DNA of 52,519 bases. Origin: an uncultured Bacteroidota bacterium. Its GTDB lineage: Bacteria; Bacteroidota; Bacteroidia; Bacteroidales; FEN-979. The notes beneath the pieces are model-generated. The model was not told the origin of the DNA. It searched no databases and worked only from the letters and a program-made list of their open reading frames with translations. The position numbers and the translations under genes are program-made. Location: contig CALMDO010000219.1 in NCBI GenBank assembly GCA_937862805.1, positions 1 through 52,519 of the forward strand, in the 5' to 3' direction. This document shows, piece after piece, positions 16,542 to 25,258 of the stretch; the first letter of the stretch is position 1, and each line of letters starts with the position of its first letter.

Positions 16542-18743
16542 TTAGTTTCCTAATTCCGACATGAACTTAATGCGCATCAGTCGGATCTCTTCTTCTGTGT
16601 ATTCATCTTCTCCCAGTTCATTCTGGGCATCGGTCAGGGAATCGGATTCCGCTTTTCGGAAATATTCGAAAATTTCTTCCTGGTGGTAGGGGTCTACAAA
16701 TTCATCGATATAATAGTTAAGGTCAATCCGTGTTCCGGAACCCACGATGCTTTCGATCTCGGTAAGGAGTTCATCGAAGTTAAGATTTTTCGCTAATGCG
16801 ATGTCTTCCAGGGCAATTTTCCGGTCGATACTTTGAATGATGTAAACCTTCAGGCCCGATTTGTTGATGACCGATTTCACGACCATGTCCATGGGCCGTA
16901 TGATCTCGTTCTCCTCCACGTACTCTTTGATCAGCGCCAGAAATGGTTTGCCATATTTCAGGGCTTTTCCTGAACCCACCCCGGTAATCTGTTTCAGCTC
17001 ATCGACGGTAATGGGATATTGGATAGCCATATCTTCCAGCGAAGGATCCTGAAAAATGACAAAGGGCGGCAGTTTTTCCTTTCTGGCAATTTCTTTGCGC
17101 AGGTCTTTCAACAGGGAAAACAGGGTTTTATCGGCGGTGCTGCTTTTTGAGCCCAGCGCTTCGAACAGTTCCTCCTCTTCAGGATTTTCAAAGTCGTGAT
17201 CATCGACCAGCATGACCGAGTGAGGTTGTTTAAGAAACCGGATCCCTTCGGGGCTGACTTTAAGCAGCCCGTAATTCTCTATATCCTTGGTCAACAACCG
17301 TTCGATGAGGGTTTGGCGGATGACGGCGTTCCAAAATTTTTCATCCCTGTCAGCTCCCTTACCAAAAACAGCTAATTTATTGTGTTTATAGGATTTAATG
17401 GTTGCTGAATTTTTTCCAAGGATGATGTTAATTACATGCTTATTTTTAAACTGTTGTTTAACAGCCAACACGGCTTCAAGTGCCAACCGGACATATTGTT
17501 TTCCTTCAAATTTTTTCTTGGGGTGCATGCAGTTATCACAGTTCTGGCAATTGTCTTCGGTATAGATCTCCCCGAAATAGTGCAGCAACTGTTTTCGTCG
17601 GCAAACGGAAGATTCGCTGTAGGAGACCGTCTCCATGAGCAATTGTTTAGCAATCTCCTGTTCTGCGACCGGTTTTCCTTTTAAGAATTTCTCCAGTTTC
17701 TGGATGTCGTCATAACTGTAGAAGGCGATGCAATTCCCCTCTCCGTCATCTCTGCCCGACCGGCCGGTTTCCTGGTAGTAGCCTTCAAGACTTTTAGGCA
17801 TATCGTAATGGATGACAAACCGCACGTCAGGTTTGTCGATTCCCATTCCGAAGGCGATGGTGGCCACAATCACCTCTGCCTCTTCCATCAGGAATTTATC
17901 CTGGTTTTGCCTCCGGGTGGCTGCATCCAGTCCGGCGTGGTAAGGAAGGGCTTTAATGCCGTTTACCACGAAACTTTCGGCTAATTCTTCAACTTTTTTG
18001 CGACTGAGGCAATAGACGATTCCCGATTTTCCGGCGTGGCCTTTGATGTACTTAATGATATCCTTGGTCACATTTTTGGTCTTGGCCCTGACCTCGTAGT
18101 ACAGATTGGGTCGGTTGAATGAGGAGAGGAATACCGCAGCATCCATCATGTTGAGGTTCTTCTGGATATCCTGTTGCACTTTGGGGGTGGCGGTGGCTGT
18201 CAGCGCGATGACGGGAACTTTCTGTCCGATGGCGTCGATGATCGGCCGGAGACGGCGGTATTCAGGACGGAAATCGTGTCCCCATTCGGAGATACAGTGG
18301 GCTTCATCGATGGCGTAAAAAGAGATAGGGATCCCCTGAAGGAAGTCGATGTTCTCTTCTTTGGTGATGGTTTCAGGTGCCACATAAAGCAATTTGGTCT
18401 TTCCGTCAGTGATGTCCTGTTTAACCTGGGTTATCTCCTGCTTGGTAAGCGAGGAGTTCATAAAATGGGCCACATCGTTTTCCGTACCGAAACTGCGGAT
18501 AGAGTCCACCTGGTTTTTCATCAGTGCGATAAGGGGAGAAACGATGATGGCGGTACCGGGTTTGATCATGGCGGGGAGTTGGTAACAGAGTGATTTCCCA
18601 CCGCCTGTCGGCATGATGACAAAAGTATCTTTGTTGGCTAAGATATTGCGTATGATGGCCTCCTGGTTCCCTTTAAAACTGTCGTATCCGAAAACCTTTT
18701 TTAGTACTTCAAAAAGTTGGAACTCGTCCTTTCTGGCCGCCAT
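16542..18743 (-). CDS. recQ: ATP-dependent DNA helicase RecQ
   Basis: This 733-residue 3'-5' helicase is used in recombination and fork repair. Seen are motif 0/I (GNQEAI, then Walker A PTGGGKS), the DEAH box AIDEAHCISEWGHDFRPEYR, motif III ALTATATP, motif VI QETGRSGRDG-like sequence, a zinc-binding cysteine set (CRRKQLLHYFGE, CQNCDNCMHP), a winged-helix region, and a C-terminal HRDC-like part. It is longer than E. coli RecQ (about 610 residues), with an acidic tail. The ATG at 18743 (MAARKDEFQ) is chosen because an upstream frame to 18815 runs into the promoter box at 18813-18820. Confidence 0.95.
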   Translation of the reverse strand: MAARKDEFQLFEVLKKVFGYDSFKGNQEAIIRNILANKDTFVIMPTGGGKSLCYQLPAMIKPGTAIIVSPLIALMKNQVDSIRSFGTENDVAHFMNSSLTKQEITQVKQDITDGKTKLLYVAPETITKEENIDFLQGIPISFYAIDEAHCISEWGHDFRPEYRRLRPIIDAIGQKVPVIALTATATPKVQQDIQKNLNMMDAAVFLSSFNRPNLYYEVRAKTKNVTKDIIKYIKGHAGKSGIVYCLSRKKVEELAESFVVNGIKALPYHAGLDAATRRQNQDKFLMEEAEVIVATIAFGMGIDKPDVRFVIHYDMPKSLEGYYQETGRSGRDDGEGNCIAFYSYDDIQKLEKFLKGKPVAEQEIAKQLLMETVSYSESSVCRRKQLLHYFGEIYTEDNCQNCDNCMHPKKKFEGKQYVRLALEAVLAVKQQFKNKHVINIILGKNSATIKSYKHNKLAVFGKGADRDEKFWNAVIRQTLIERLLTKDIENYGLLKVSPEGIRFLKQPHSVMLVDDHDFENPEEEELFEALGSKSSTADKTLFSLLKDLRKEIARKEKLPPFVIFQDPSLEDMAIQYPITVDELKQITGVGSGKALKYGKPFLALIKEYVEENEIIRPMDMVVKSVINKSGLKVYIIQSIDRKIALEDIALAKNLNFDELLTEIESIVGSGTRIDLNYYIDEFVDPYHQEEIFEYFRKAESDSLTDAQNELGEDEYTEEEIRLMRIKFMSELGN

Positions 18744-18812
18744 GGTATTACTCGGATTTATTTTCGTAATTTTGTTCAGGGCTGATTTCCTTAAAAACAG
18801 ATGGTCTTTATA

Positions 18813-18820
18813 CAAATGTA
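18813..18820 (-). promoter_or_regulatory. -7 box upstream of recQ
   Basis: The minus strand reads TACATTTG, with a TTTG about 18 nt further upstream (plus-strand CAAA at 18839-18842). The predicted transcript starts near 18806, giving a leader of about 63 nt and ruling out the ATG at 18815. Confidence 0.6.
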
Positions 18821-18877
18821 ATCACAAATCAACTGAATCAAACAAATTTTTTTAAAAAAAATTGTGTTTTGAAAAAC

Positions 18878-19834
18878 ATGGATGTTTTAAAAAAGGTGGC
18901 CATCAAAACCATCTCTACGGAGGCATCTGCAATTGCAGGATTGACAAAATCGATCGATCGCCGGTTTTTGCAATGCATCGAAAAGATCCTCCACTGTAAA
19001 GGAAGAGTCATTGTAACCGGGATCGGGAAAAGCGCTTTGATCGGGCAAAAAATCGTGGCCACTTTCAATTCGACAGGGACTCCTGCCATTTTCATGCATG
19101 CGGCCGATGCCATTCACGGTGATCTGGGCATCATTCAGAAAGATGACATTGTGATTTGCCTCTCCAAGAGCGGGGAGACTCCTGAAATCAGGGTGCTGGT
19201 TCCTTTGTTAAAAGAGTATGGCAGCCTGCTGATCGGCATTGTGGGAAACACCAACTCTTTCCTGGCGAGACAGGCCCATTATGTCCTGGATGCCACCGTG
19301 ACGGAGGAAGCCTGTCCCAATAACCTCGCCCCCACTTCCAGCGCCACGGCACAACTGGTGATGGGCGATGCCATGGCTGTCTGTTTATTGAAAGCCCGTG
19401 GGTTTTCATCCGACGATTTTGCCCGGATCCATCCGGGAGGTACTCTTGGAAAACAACTCTACCTGAAAGTTGGGGATCTCTCTGTTAACAACGCAGTACC
19501 TGAAGTACAGGCAGATGATGACATCCGTTCAGTAATCGTCGAAATATCTTCCAAACGGCTGGGGGCTACCGCCGTACTCAAAGGGAAAAAACTAATCGGC
19601 ATCATTACTGATGGCGATCTTCGCCGGATGCTCGAAAAACAGCCCGATCTTACCCGGTTGAAAGCAACCGATATCATGTCGGCCTCACCCCGTACAATCC
19701 AGTCAGACACCCTCGTCGTCCAGGCCCTTAACATCATGCGTACCAACAACATCACTCAGTTGCTGGTGATGGACAAAACAAAGTATAACGGAGTGATTCA
19801 CCTGCACGATATCCTCAAAGAAGGAATCTTGTGA
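18878..19834 (+). CDS. kdsD: D-arabinose 5-phosphate isomerase (KpsF/GutQ family)
   Basis: The enzyme converts ribulose 5-phosphate to arabinose 5-phosphate, the first step toward Kdo of lipopolysaccharide. The 318-residue protein has an N-terminal SIS domain (VIVTGIGKSALIGQKIVATF, HAADAIHGDLG, CLSKSGETPE, IHPGGTLGKQL) and two CBS domains (about residues 205-318, with GIITDGDLRRML and VIHLHDILKEGIL). The start is the ATG at 18878; a TTG at 18869 would add three residues. Length and order match the family. It sits close to lptB and pssA, other envelope genes. Confidence 0.92.
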   Translation: MDVLKKVAIKTISTEASAIAGLTKSIDRRFLQCIEKILHCKGRVIVTGIGKSALIGQKIVATFNSTGTPAIFMHAADAIHGDLGIIQKDDIVICLSKSGETPEIRVLVPLLKEYGSLLIGIVGNTNSFLARQAHYVLDATVTEEACPNNLAPTSSATAQLVMGDAMAVCLLKARGFSSDDFARIHPGGTLGKQLYLKVGDLSVNNAVPEVQADDDIRSVIVEISSKRLGATAVLKGKKLIGIITDGDLRRMLEKQPDLTRLKATDIMSASPRTIQSDTLVVQALNIMRTNNITQLLVMDKTKYNGVIHLHDILKEGIL

Positions 19835-19839
19835 CCCTC

Positions 19840-20469
19840 TTATTCGTGCACAATCCGTCGGGTAACCATCCGGTCGAGAACGTCGGTTACCTGCACATAC
19901 CAAATGCCCCGAGGCAGATTGCCAAGCCCGGTGAGACGAAGGGGTGAAAAGCCGGCTTTCGGGTAATCGGTCGAACGGATCAGTCTTCCGGAAGCATCAT
20001 AAATCCTGATGGTTTTTACCAGAATTGATCGGTTGCTAAAACTCACATTCAAAGCATCGGAGAAAGGATTGGGATAAACCACCAGGGGCAGGGCTCGCGG
20101 TTCCTCATCCACTCCTGTGGAACCGGTCACCAGGAAAGATCCGTTCATACCCATCCCGGCATGTTCCGTACACTGGTAAAAATAGGTACCGTTATAATAC
20201 GGGATGAAGATAAAAACTGGCTCATCCTGCGTGAGCGGTGCATCCCAGGGGGAAGCCCCATCGGGGATGGAAGTGGAGGTGGTGGTATGAACCCCTTCAG
20301 TCCACACCCATTGAATCGTATCTCCCGCCCTTACATGTGTCAGGTTGTATGGGGTGAAGGAAAAATTCTGCACCGTGATGATCCATTTTTTTGCCTGAAC
20401 AGTTCCGGTAGCGCTGACCAGCAAAACCACGAACAATGCAAGACCCGAAACCAATACTTTTCTTTTCAT
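19840..20469 (-). CDS. Secreted cupredoxin with type IX secretion sorting domain
   Basis: This 209-residue protein has a signal peptide (about residues 1-26) and a plastocyanin-like copper domain (about 27-117). The ligands are visible: H61 in GVHTTTS, C100, H103 and M108 in [13 protein letters not shown]. This is followed by a C-terminal type IX sorting domain (about 129-209) with [25 protein letters not shown] and [10 protein letters not shown]. The mature protein should be exported through the type IX system and attached to, or released from, the cell surface. It would carry a type 1 copper site for electron transfer or copper binding. No partner oxidase is adjacent. Confidence 0.88.
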   Translation of the reverse strand: MKRKVLVSGLALFVVLLVSATGTVQAKKWIITVQNFSFTPYNLTHVRAGDTIQWVWTEGVHTTTSTSIPDGASPWDAPLTQDEPVFIFIPYYNGTYFYQCTEHAGMGMNGSFLVTGSTGVDEEPRALPLVVYPNPFSDALNVSFSNRSILVKTIRIYDASGRLIRSTDYPKAGFSPLRLTGLGNLPRGIWYVQVTDVLDRMVTRRIVHE

Positions 20470-20507
20470 AAGAATGCCATCAATCTTAGATATCCTGAAA
20501 CGAATGA

Positions 20508-20515
20508 CAAAGATA
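20508..20515 (-). promoter_or_regulatory. -7 box upstream of the cupredoxin gene
   Basis: The minus strand reads TATCTTTG with a TTG exactly 20 nt further upstream (plus-strand CAA at 20536-20538), the best-spaced promoter in the window. The predicted leader is about 32 nt. Confidence 0.62.
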
Positions 20516-20524
20516 AGATTTTTC

Positions 20525-20532
20525 TATCTTTG
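20525..20532 (+). promoter_or_regulatory. -7 box upstream of lptB
   Basis: TATCTTTG is the mirror image of the minus-strand box 9 bp away. It predicts a start near 20539, about 25 nt before the lptB ATG at 20564, and excludes the longer frame starting at 20474. No good -33 is seen. Confidence 0.55.
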
Positions 20533-20563
20533 CCGCAATTTCTGCAATGCCAAAGCAGGTCCA

Positions 20564-21286
20564 ATGATACTCAGGACAGAAAAGATCATCAAGAAATACC
20601 ATAAAAGGACAGTTGTCAGTGAGGTTTCCATTGAGTTGAAACAAGGGGAGATCGTAGGTTTATTGGGACCCAACGGGGCGGGGAAAACCACCTCTTTTTA
20701 CATCATTGTCGGGTTGATCAAACCTTTTGCCGGAGAGGTCTTTCTGGATGATATCAACATCACCCGGGAACCGATGTACCGGCGTGCTCAACGGGGAATC
20801 AGCTACCTGCCCCAGGAGGCTTCCATCTTCAGGAAACTCAGTGTTGAAAACAACCTCCGCGCTATCCTGGAATTCACCCCCCTGAATAAAGAACAGCAAA
20901 AAGAAAGACTGGAAACCCTTCTGGATGAATTTGGCCTCCGCCATGTTAGAAACAGCCTTGGGGTCACCCTTTCGGGCGGTGAAAGACGGCGTTGTGAGAT
21001 CGCCCGAAGCCTTGCAGTTGATCCCAAATTCATTTTACTGGATGAACCTTTTGCTGGGATCGATCCGATTGCCGTGGAGGACATTCAGCAGATCGTCAGA
21101 AAACTGAAAGATAAAAATATCGGGGTCCTCATCACCGACCACAATGTGCATGAAACCCTTTCCATCACCGACCGTTCCTACCTTCTCTTTGAGGGTTCCA
21201 TCCTCCGCGCGGGAACCGGTCAGGAACTGGCCGACGATCCCCACGTGAGAAAGGTTTATTTAGGCCAGAATTTTGAGTTGCGATAA
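20564..21286 (+). CDS. lptB: LPS export ABC transporter ATP-binding protein LptB
   Basis: This 240-residue ATPase powers extraction of lipopolysaccharide from the inner membrane by the Lpt bridge. Seen are Walker [12 protein letters not shown]-loop [17 protein letters not shown] (a stretch typical of LptB), signature [16 protein letters not shown], Walker [13 protein letters not shown] and the H-loop [10 protein letters not shown]. The start [18 protein letters not shown] matches the family beginning. The 30 extra upstream codons overlap the promoter boxes. LptF, LptG, LptA and LptC are not in this window, so they are encoded elsewhere. Confidence 0.94.
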   Translation: MILRTEKIIKKYHKRTVVSEVSIELKQGEIVGLLGPNGAGKTTSFYIIVGLIKPFAGEVFLDDINITREPMYRRAQRGISYLPQEASIFRKLSVENNLRAILEFTPLNKEQQKERLETLLDEFGLRHVRNSLGVTLSGGERRRCEIARSLAVDPKFILLDEPFAGIDPIAVEDIQQIVRKLKDKNIGVLITDHNVHETLSITDRSYLLFEGSILRAGTGQELADDPHVRKVYLGQNFELR

Positions 21287-21304
21287 CCCTCCCTCGTTAT
21301 CAGA

Positions 21305-22042
21305 TCAGCCTTCCTGCATCAGGAAAATTGACATCAGGACGTACAGAATGATGATCATCGGGAAAGCATTAATGGAAAAGAGAACAAGCAATATCAATGA
21401 AATAATCAGGAAACTATAACGAACCTTGTTCTCCTTCCATGAAAGGGATTTGAATTTCATTGAAAAGATCCGGAATTCGGAGATCAACAGGTAAGAGAAA
21501 AAGATAACCAGGATGGTGAGAATTCTTGAATTAGAAAAGAATCCGGTGATCCACGGGAAAGGGAGCAGGGAAAACAACTGGGGTTGAACGTTCAAAACCA
21601 GTGGGATAGAGGCAAAAAAGATAGCATTGGCCGGAGTGGGAAGCCCGATGAAATTGACTTCCTGCCGCAGGTCTACATTGAATTTAGCCAACCGGAGTGC
21701 CGAACACACCGGGATCAGCAAAGCAAGGTACGGAGTGATGGATAAGCGTTCGAAAATGTTGCAACTACCTGTACAACTGATTGATAACAGCTGATACATG
21801 ATCAGGCCCGGGGCCACCCCGAACGAGACCAGATCTGCCAAAGAATCGAGTTGTTTACCCAATTCCGAATAGGCTTTCAGCAGGCGTGCCATCGCGCCAT
21901 CTAAAAAATCGAATATCGTAGCAAGAAAGATCATCACGCCTGCGCCTGTCAGGTTCCCTGAGAGCACCATGGTCAGGGATACCAGCCCGCAGATAAGGTT
22001 CAGAGTAGTCAGGGTATTGGGAATGTATTGCCGGATATTCAT
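21305..22042 (-). CDS. pssA: CDP-diacylglycerol-serine O-phosphatidyltransferase
   Basis: This integral membrane enzyme makes phosphatidylserine from CDP-diacylglycerol and serine, the precursor of phosphatidylethanolamine. The 245-residue protein contains the CDP-alcohol phosphotransferase motif D-G-x2-A-R-x8-G-x3-D-x3-D (DGAMAR, then GKQLDSLAD) and about seven hydrophobic segments. It begins MNIRQYIPNTLTTLNLICGL, as usual for the PssA group. The decarboxylase psd is not visible nearby. It converges on lptB. Confidence 0.92.
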   Translation of the reverse strand: MNIRQYIPNTLTTLNLICGLVSLTMVLSGNLTGAGVMIFLATIFDFLDGAMARLLKAYSELGKQLDSLADLVSFGVAPGLIMYQLLSISCTGSCNIFERLSITPYLALLIPVCSALRLAKFNVDLRQEVNFIGLPTPANAIFFASIPLVLNVQPQLFSLLPFPWITGFFSNSRILTILVIFFSYLLISEFRIFSMKFKSLSWKENKVRYSFLIISLILLVLFSINAFPMIIILYVLMSIFLMQEG

Positions 22043-22072
22043 AGATCGATGCTTTAAGAATCAATGATTGAG

Positions 22073-22080
22073 CAAATTTA
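22073..22080 (-). promoter_or_regulatory. -7 box upstream of pssA
   Basis: The minus strand reads TAAATTTG, predicting a transcript start near 22066 and a leader of about 24 nt. No clear -33 is seen. Confidence 0.5.
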
Positions 22081-22148
22081 CCGATATTCCGGTAATAATA
22101 ACGGAGCTTCGTCGACCAATGCGTTGAATTTTCTAATTTCGCAGCGAA

Positions 22149-23627
22149 ATGAAAAAGTTCAACAAACACCTGACAATCATGCTAAAAGTCTTTAAATGTT
22201 TGCTCCTCCTGATCATTGCAGGATGGATCCTGCCATCCCATGTCATGGGCCAGTTCTCCATTGGAGGCGAATTTAAAACGCGGGGAGAATTCCGTGATGG
22301 ATACCAGGCACTCCGGGATTCTTCCAAAACACCTTATGCAACCCTTCTTGGAAGAGCGCGGATTGCTTTCGATTATCAGACGGAAAAGATTTCGACCCGT
22401 TTTTCAATCAATGACGCATGGGTTTTCGGCCAAAACTACTATTCCTCCGACACCATAACAAAAAACACGGTGAATATCTTTGAGGCTTGGTTTATGTACA
22501 AATTCACCCCTTCTTTTAGTTTAAAGGTGGGAAGAACCGAAGTTGCTTACGATGATGAACGGTTGTTCGGATATTCCAACTGGTCGATGTGGGGAGCTAC
22601 CCATGATATTCTCATTGCCCGGCTGGATCATAAAAAGTCCGGAGCCTGGCACGATCTGGGTTTTGCCATCAACAACACAGCCCCGGCCAGTCCATACCTG
22701 AATTCGTATAACATGCGGAACAACTACAAATACCTTGGGTTCCTCTACGGTCATCTTCAGTTTTTCGATAAGCATCTGGCCCTCACCTATACCGGAGCCG
22801 TAGATGCTTTCCAGAAATTCTCCACTACTGATGTCAAAACCAAAACCTCCTACGATACCCTCTACGTTTATAATCAGAACGACTCCATAATCGGAACCAC
22901 GCTGTTGCCGGTGGTCACAAAGACATCAACCACCACTGATTATCCCGATATCCTTTACGCCAGGGCCACCTTAGGCGCATCCGCCACACTGAATTTTAAA
23001 AAATGGAGCTTTTTTCTCAACGGTTTTTATCAGTTCGGACACATTCGCGACGGTCGTAAACTGAGTGGATATTTTTACACTGCAGCGATTACTTACAGCC
23101 CTGTGAAACAACTCAAGTTGATCGCCGGATGGGAACAACTCAGCGGAAATAATTTTTCCGACACGAACGGAATGAAAACGAAAGTCAAAGGATTCAGTAC
23201 GCTCTACGGGACTTCTCACCGTATGTACGGATACATGGATTTGTTTAATGCTGTTGTCAAAGACAACCTGACACCCGGGCTGAACGACCTCTTTGCAAGG
23301 GCTACTTTCAATTTCACCGAAAAAATGTCACTGGAAGCAACTTACCGGTGGTTTAGCATTCCATACGGTTACCTTGCAGTGGCCAACCCCGCCAAAGGGA
23401 GTCTTCCCTATAAAGAGGTAAAGACCAGCCTTGGCTCAGAAATAGACCTGATGTACGTTTACAAGCCCCTGCCCAATCTTGAATTCAATGCAGCTTATTG
23501 CTTTTTCCTGCCGACCAATACCATGGAAGCAATGAACAAACTGGCTCCCGGAACCAGCAAATTTGCACAGTTCGCCTACTTGATGATTACTTACAAACCC
23601 AATTTTTTCAGCACTGAAAAGCACTGA
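22149..23627 (+). CDS. Outer-membrane beta-barrel protein, porin/alginate-export-like
   Basis: This 492-residue protein has a signal peptide ending near SHVMG before QFSIGGEFKTRGEFRDGY and then alternating strands throughout (FEAWFMYKFTPSFSLKVGR, MSLEATYRWFSIPYGYL), ending in LMITYKPNFF. The opening, with a GEFKTRGEF strand and a GRARIAFDYQ strand, resembles the alginate-export barrel group, which forms monomeric 16-18 strand channels. The substrate is unknown. The in-frame ATG at 22179 (MLKVFKCLLL) gives a more typical signal peptide and fits a weak -7 box TAATTTCG at 22134-22141, so it may be the true start. queA follows after 16 nt. Confidence 0.78.
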   Translation: MKKFNKHLTIMLKVFKCLLLLIIAGWILPSHVMGQFSIGGEFKTRGEFRDGYQALRDSSKTPYATLLGRARIAFDYQTEKISTRFSINDAWVFGQNYYSSDTITKNTVNIFEAWFMYKFTPSFSLKVGRTEVAYDDERLFGYSNWSMWGATHDILIARLDHKKSGAWHDLGFAINNTAPASPYLNSYNMRNNYKYLGFLYGHLQFFDKHLALTYTGAVDAFQKFSTTDVKTKTSYDTLYVYNQNDSIIGTTLLPVVTKTSTTTDYPDILYARATLGASATLNFKKWSFFLNGFYQFGHIRDGRKLSGYFYTAAITYSPVKQLKLIAGWEQLSGNNFSDTNGMKTKVKGFSTLYGTSHRMYGYMDLFNAVVKDNLTPGLNDLFARATFNFTEKMSLEATYRWFSIPYGYLAVANPAKGSLPYKEVKTSLGSEIDLMYVYKPLPNLEFNAAYCFFLPTNTMEAMNKLAPGTSKFAQFAYLMITYKPNFFSTEKH

Positions 23628-23643
23628 TCATTCCAAACTACTC

Positions 23644-24876
23644 ATGACGAATCCTTCTCTCATCAGGATGGCCGACTATGACTATCTGCTCCCGGAAGAA
23701 CAGATAGCACAATTTCCCCTAAAAGAACGAGATGCATCACGATTGCTGGTTTCTCGCGATGGGAAGATTTCTACTGCCCTGTTTTCAGACATAGATTCAT
23801 ATATTCCTTCAGAATCCTTACTGGTTTTCAATGATACACGGGTGATCCGTGCCCGTTTGCTCTTCAGGAAAGAGACCGGGGGGTTGATCGAGATATTCTG
23901 CCTGGAACCCCTCTCCCCGGTCACGGCTGTGGAAGCCTCCTTTATTCAGACCGGCGAATGTGTTTGGAAGTGCCTTATTGGAAACGTAAAACGCTGGAAA
24001 ACAGGATTTTTAAAACGGGAACTCGCGGGCCTCAGCGAAGGAGGGCAGCTTTTTGCCGAACGAACCGGGAACCTGGAAGACGGAAGTTTCGCGATCGCTT
24101 TTCACTGGAATCCTCCTGAGCTGACCTTTTCGCAGGTAATGGAAGAAGCCGGAGAGGTCCCATTACCGCCCTACATCCACCGGCATACCGTTGCAGAAGA
24201 TGCCAGCCGTTACCAAACCATTTACGCCCGGCATGAGGGTTCGGTGGCAGCCCCGACGGCCGGGCTGCATTTCACCGAAAAAGTCATGGAACGGATCCAC
24301 GGGAAAGGGTGCCGCTTTTCTAATGTGACGCTGCATGTCGGCTTAGGCACTTTCCGCCCCGTGACAACACAGTATTTGGGTGAGCATGTGATGCACAGGG
24401 AAAAAATCGTAGTGACCCGCAGGACCCTGGAGGAGTTATTGGAACAAGAGGAACGACCGATCATCGCTGTCGGAACCACCTCGGCCCGAACACTGGAAAG
24501 TCTTTACTGGATGGGCGTAAAAATCCTATCGGGCGAAAATCAGGGAGAACTTACTGTTTTTCAGTGGGACCCTTACACTGTTGAAACCGACTCTTTTCCC
24601 CGGAAAGAGGCGTTGCGGGCATTGGTCGGACACCTGGATCAAAACAGTTCGGAGGCTCTTCACGCAGAGACCCAACTGATCATTGTCCCGGGTTATCAGT
24701 TCAGGATCGTCAGCGGAATGATCACCAACTTCCATTTGCCTCAGAGTACTTTACTGTTGCTGGTTGCCGCAATGACCGGACCGCAATGGAAAACGGTCTA
24801 TCGGTTTGCCCTGGAACAAAATTTCAGGTTTCTCAGTTATGGCGACTGTTGCCTCTTTTTTACCGAAAAGGTCTGA
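23644..24876 (+). CDS. queA: S-adenosylmethionine:tRNA ribosyltransferase-isomerase QueA
   Basis: The enzyme transfers the ribosyl part of S-adenosylmethionine to 7-aminomethyl-7-deazaguanine in tRNA, giving epoxyqueuosine. The 410-residue protein has the family landmarks YLLPEEQIAQFPLKERDASR, FNDTRVIRARL, GEVPLPPYIHR, SVAAPTAGLHFTE, HVGLGTFRPV and ITNFHLPQSTLLLLV. It is longer than E. coli QueA (about 356 residues), mostly by insertions in the first half, for example around 23920-24110. The next ATG (23668, MADYDYLL) is an equally good start. No other queuosine gene is adjacent. Confidence 0.92.
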   Translation: MTNPSLIRMADYDYLLPEEQIAQFPLKERDASRLLVSRDGKISTALFSDIDSYIPSESLLVFNDTRVIRARLLFRKETGGLIEIFCLEPLSPVTAVEASFIQTGECVWKCLIGNVKRWKTGFLKRELAGLSEGGQLFAERTGNLEDGSFAIAFHWNPPELTFSQVMEEAGEVPLPPYIHRHTVAEDASRYQTIYARHEGSVAAPTAGLHFTEKVMERIHGKGCRFSNVTLHVGLGTFRPVTTQYLGEHVMHREKIVVTRRTLEELLEQEERPIIAVGTTSARTLESLYWMGVKILSGENQGELTVFQWDPYTVETDSFPRKEALRALVGHLDQNSSEALHAETQLIIVPGYQFRIVSGMITNFHLPQSTLLLLVAAMTGPQWKTVYRFALEQNFRFLSYGDCCLFFTEKV

Positions 24877-24893
24877 TTTTCGGGGAAATTGAT

Positions 24894-24901
24894 TACTTTT
24901 G
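24894..24901 (+). promoter_or_regulatory. -7 box upstream of tatA
   Basis: TACTTTTG at this position overlaps the frame that extends tatA upstream. The predicted transcript start is about 24908, so the tatA ATG at 24931 is the right one. Confidence 0.55.
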
Positions 24902-24930
24902 TTCTATTCATTGTAAACAAACAGCAAATT

Positions 24931-25155
24931 ATGAACTCCGGCATTTTATTGATATTCGGGCTGGGAACAACGGAGTTGCTTCTCATCGCGTTGGTTTTGC
25001 TCCTTCTTTTCGGTGGAAAGAAGATTCCTGAACTGATGCGGGGCCTGGGTAAAGGAGTAAAAAATTTCAAAGACGGGATGGATGGCATGGATGATGGATC
25101 CCAAAATCCTTCTGATAAGAACCCTCCTTCGGATCCCACCGAAAAGAAACCCTGA
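24931..25155 (+). CDS. tatA: Sec-independent translocase subunit TatA/E
   Basis: This 74-residue protein has one N-terminal membrane segment (about residues 4-26), the hinge [21 protein letters not shown] typical of TatA, an amphipathic helix and a short acidic, Pro-rich tail ([15 protein letters not shown] onward). It forms the pore-like part of the twin-arginine pathway that exports folded proteins. The start is the ATG at 24931, since a longer frame from 24889 adds residues foreign to the family. tatC lies 11 kb away at 36408, so the Tat genes are split. No tatB is seen. Confidence 0.92.
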   Translation: MNSGILLIFGLGTTELLLIALVLLLLFGGKKIPELMRGLGKGVKNFKDGMDGMDDGSQNPSDKNPPSDPTEKKP

Positions 25156-25258
25156 CCTGTCACGGTGTTGTCCGACCCGATCATTTTTACCTGATCAAAA
25201 CCGGGTGGAGATAGACCTTTTTTGCATATTTTCGCAGTCGTGAAAGTTATGTTCAGTT

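Noticed and set aside
17384-17470. Low-complexity T/A runs inside recQ as a possible frameshift site
   Set aside because: The reading frame continues without a break and the protein domains on both sides are intact.
21282-21301. Hairpin GATAAC/GTTATC over the lptB stop as a terminator
   Set aside because: The stem is only 6 bp and no T tract follows on either strand.
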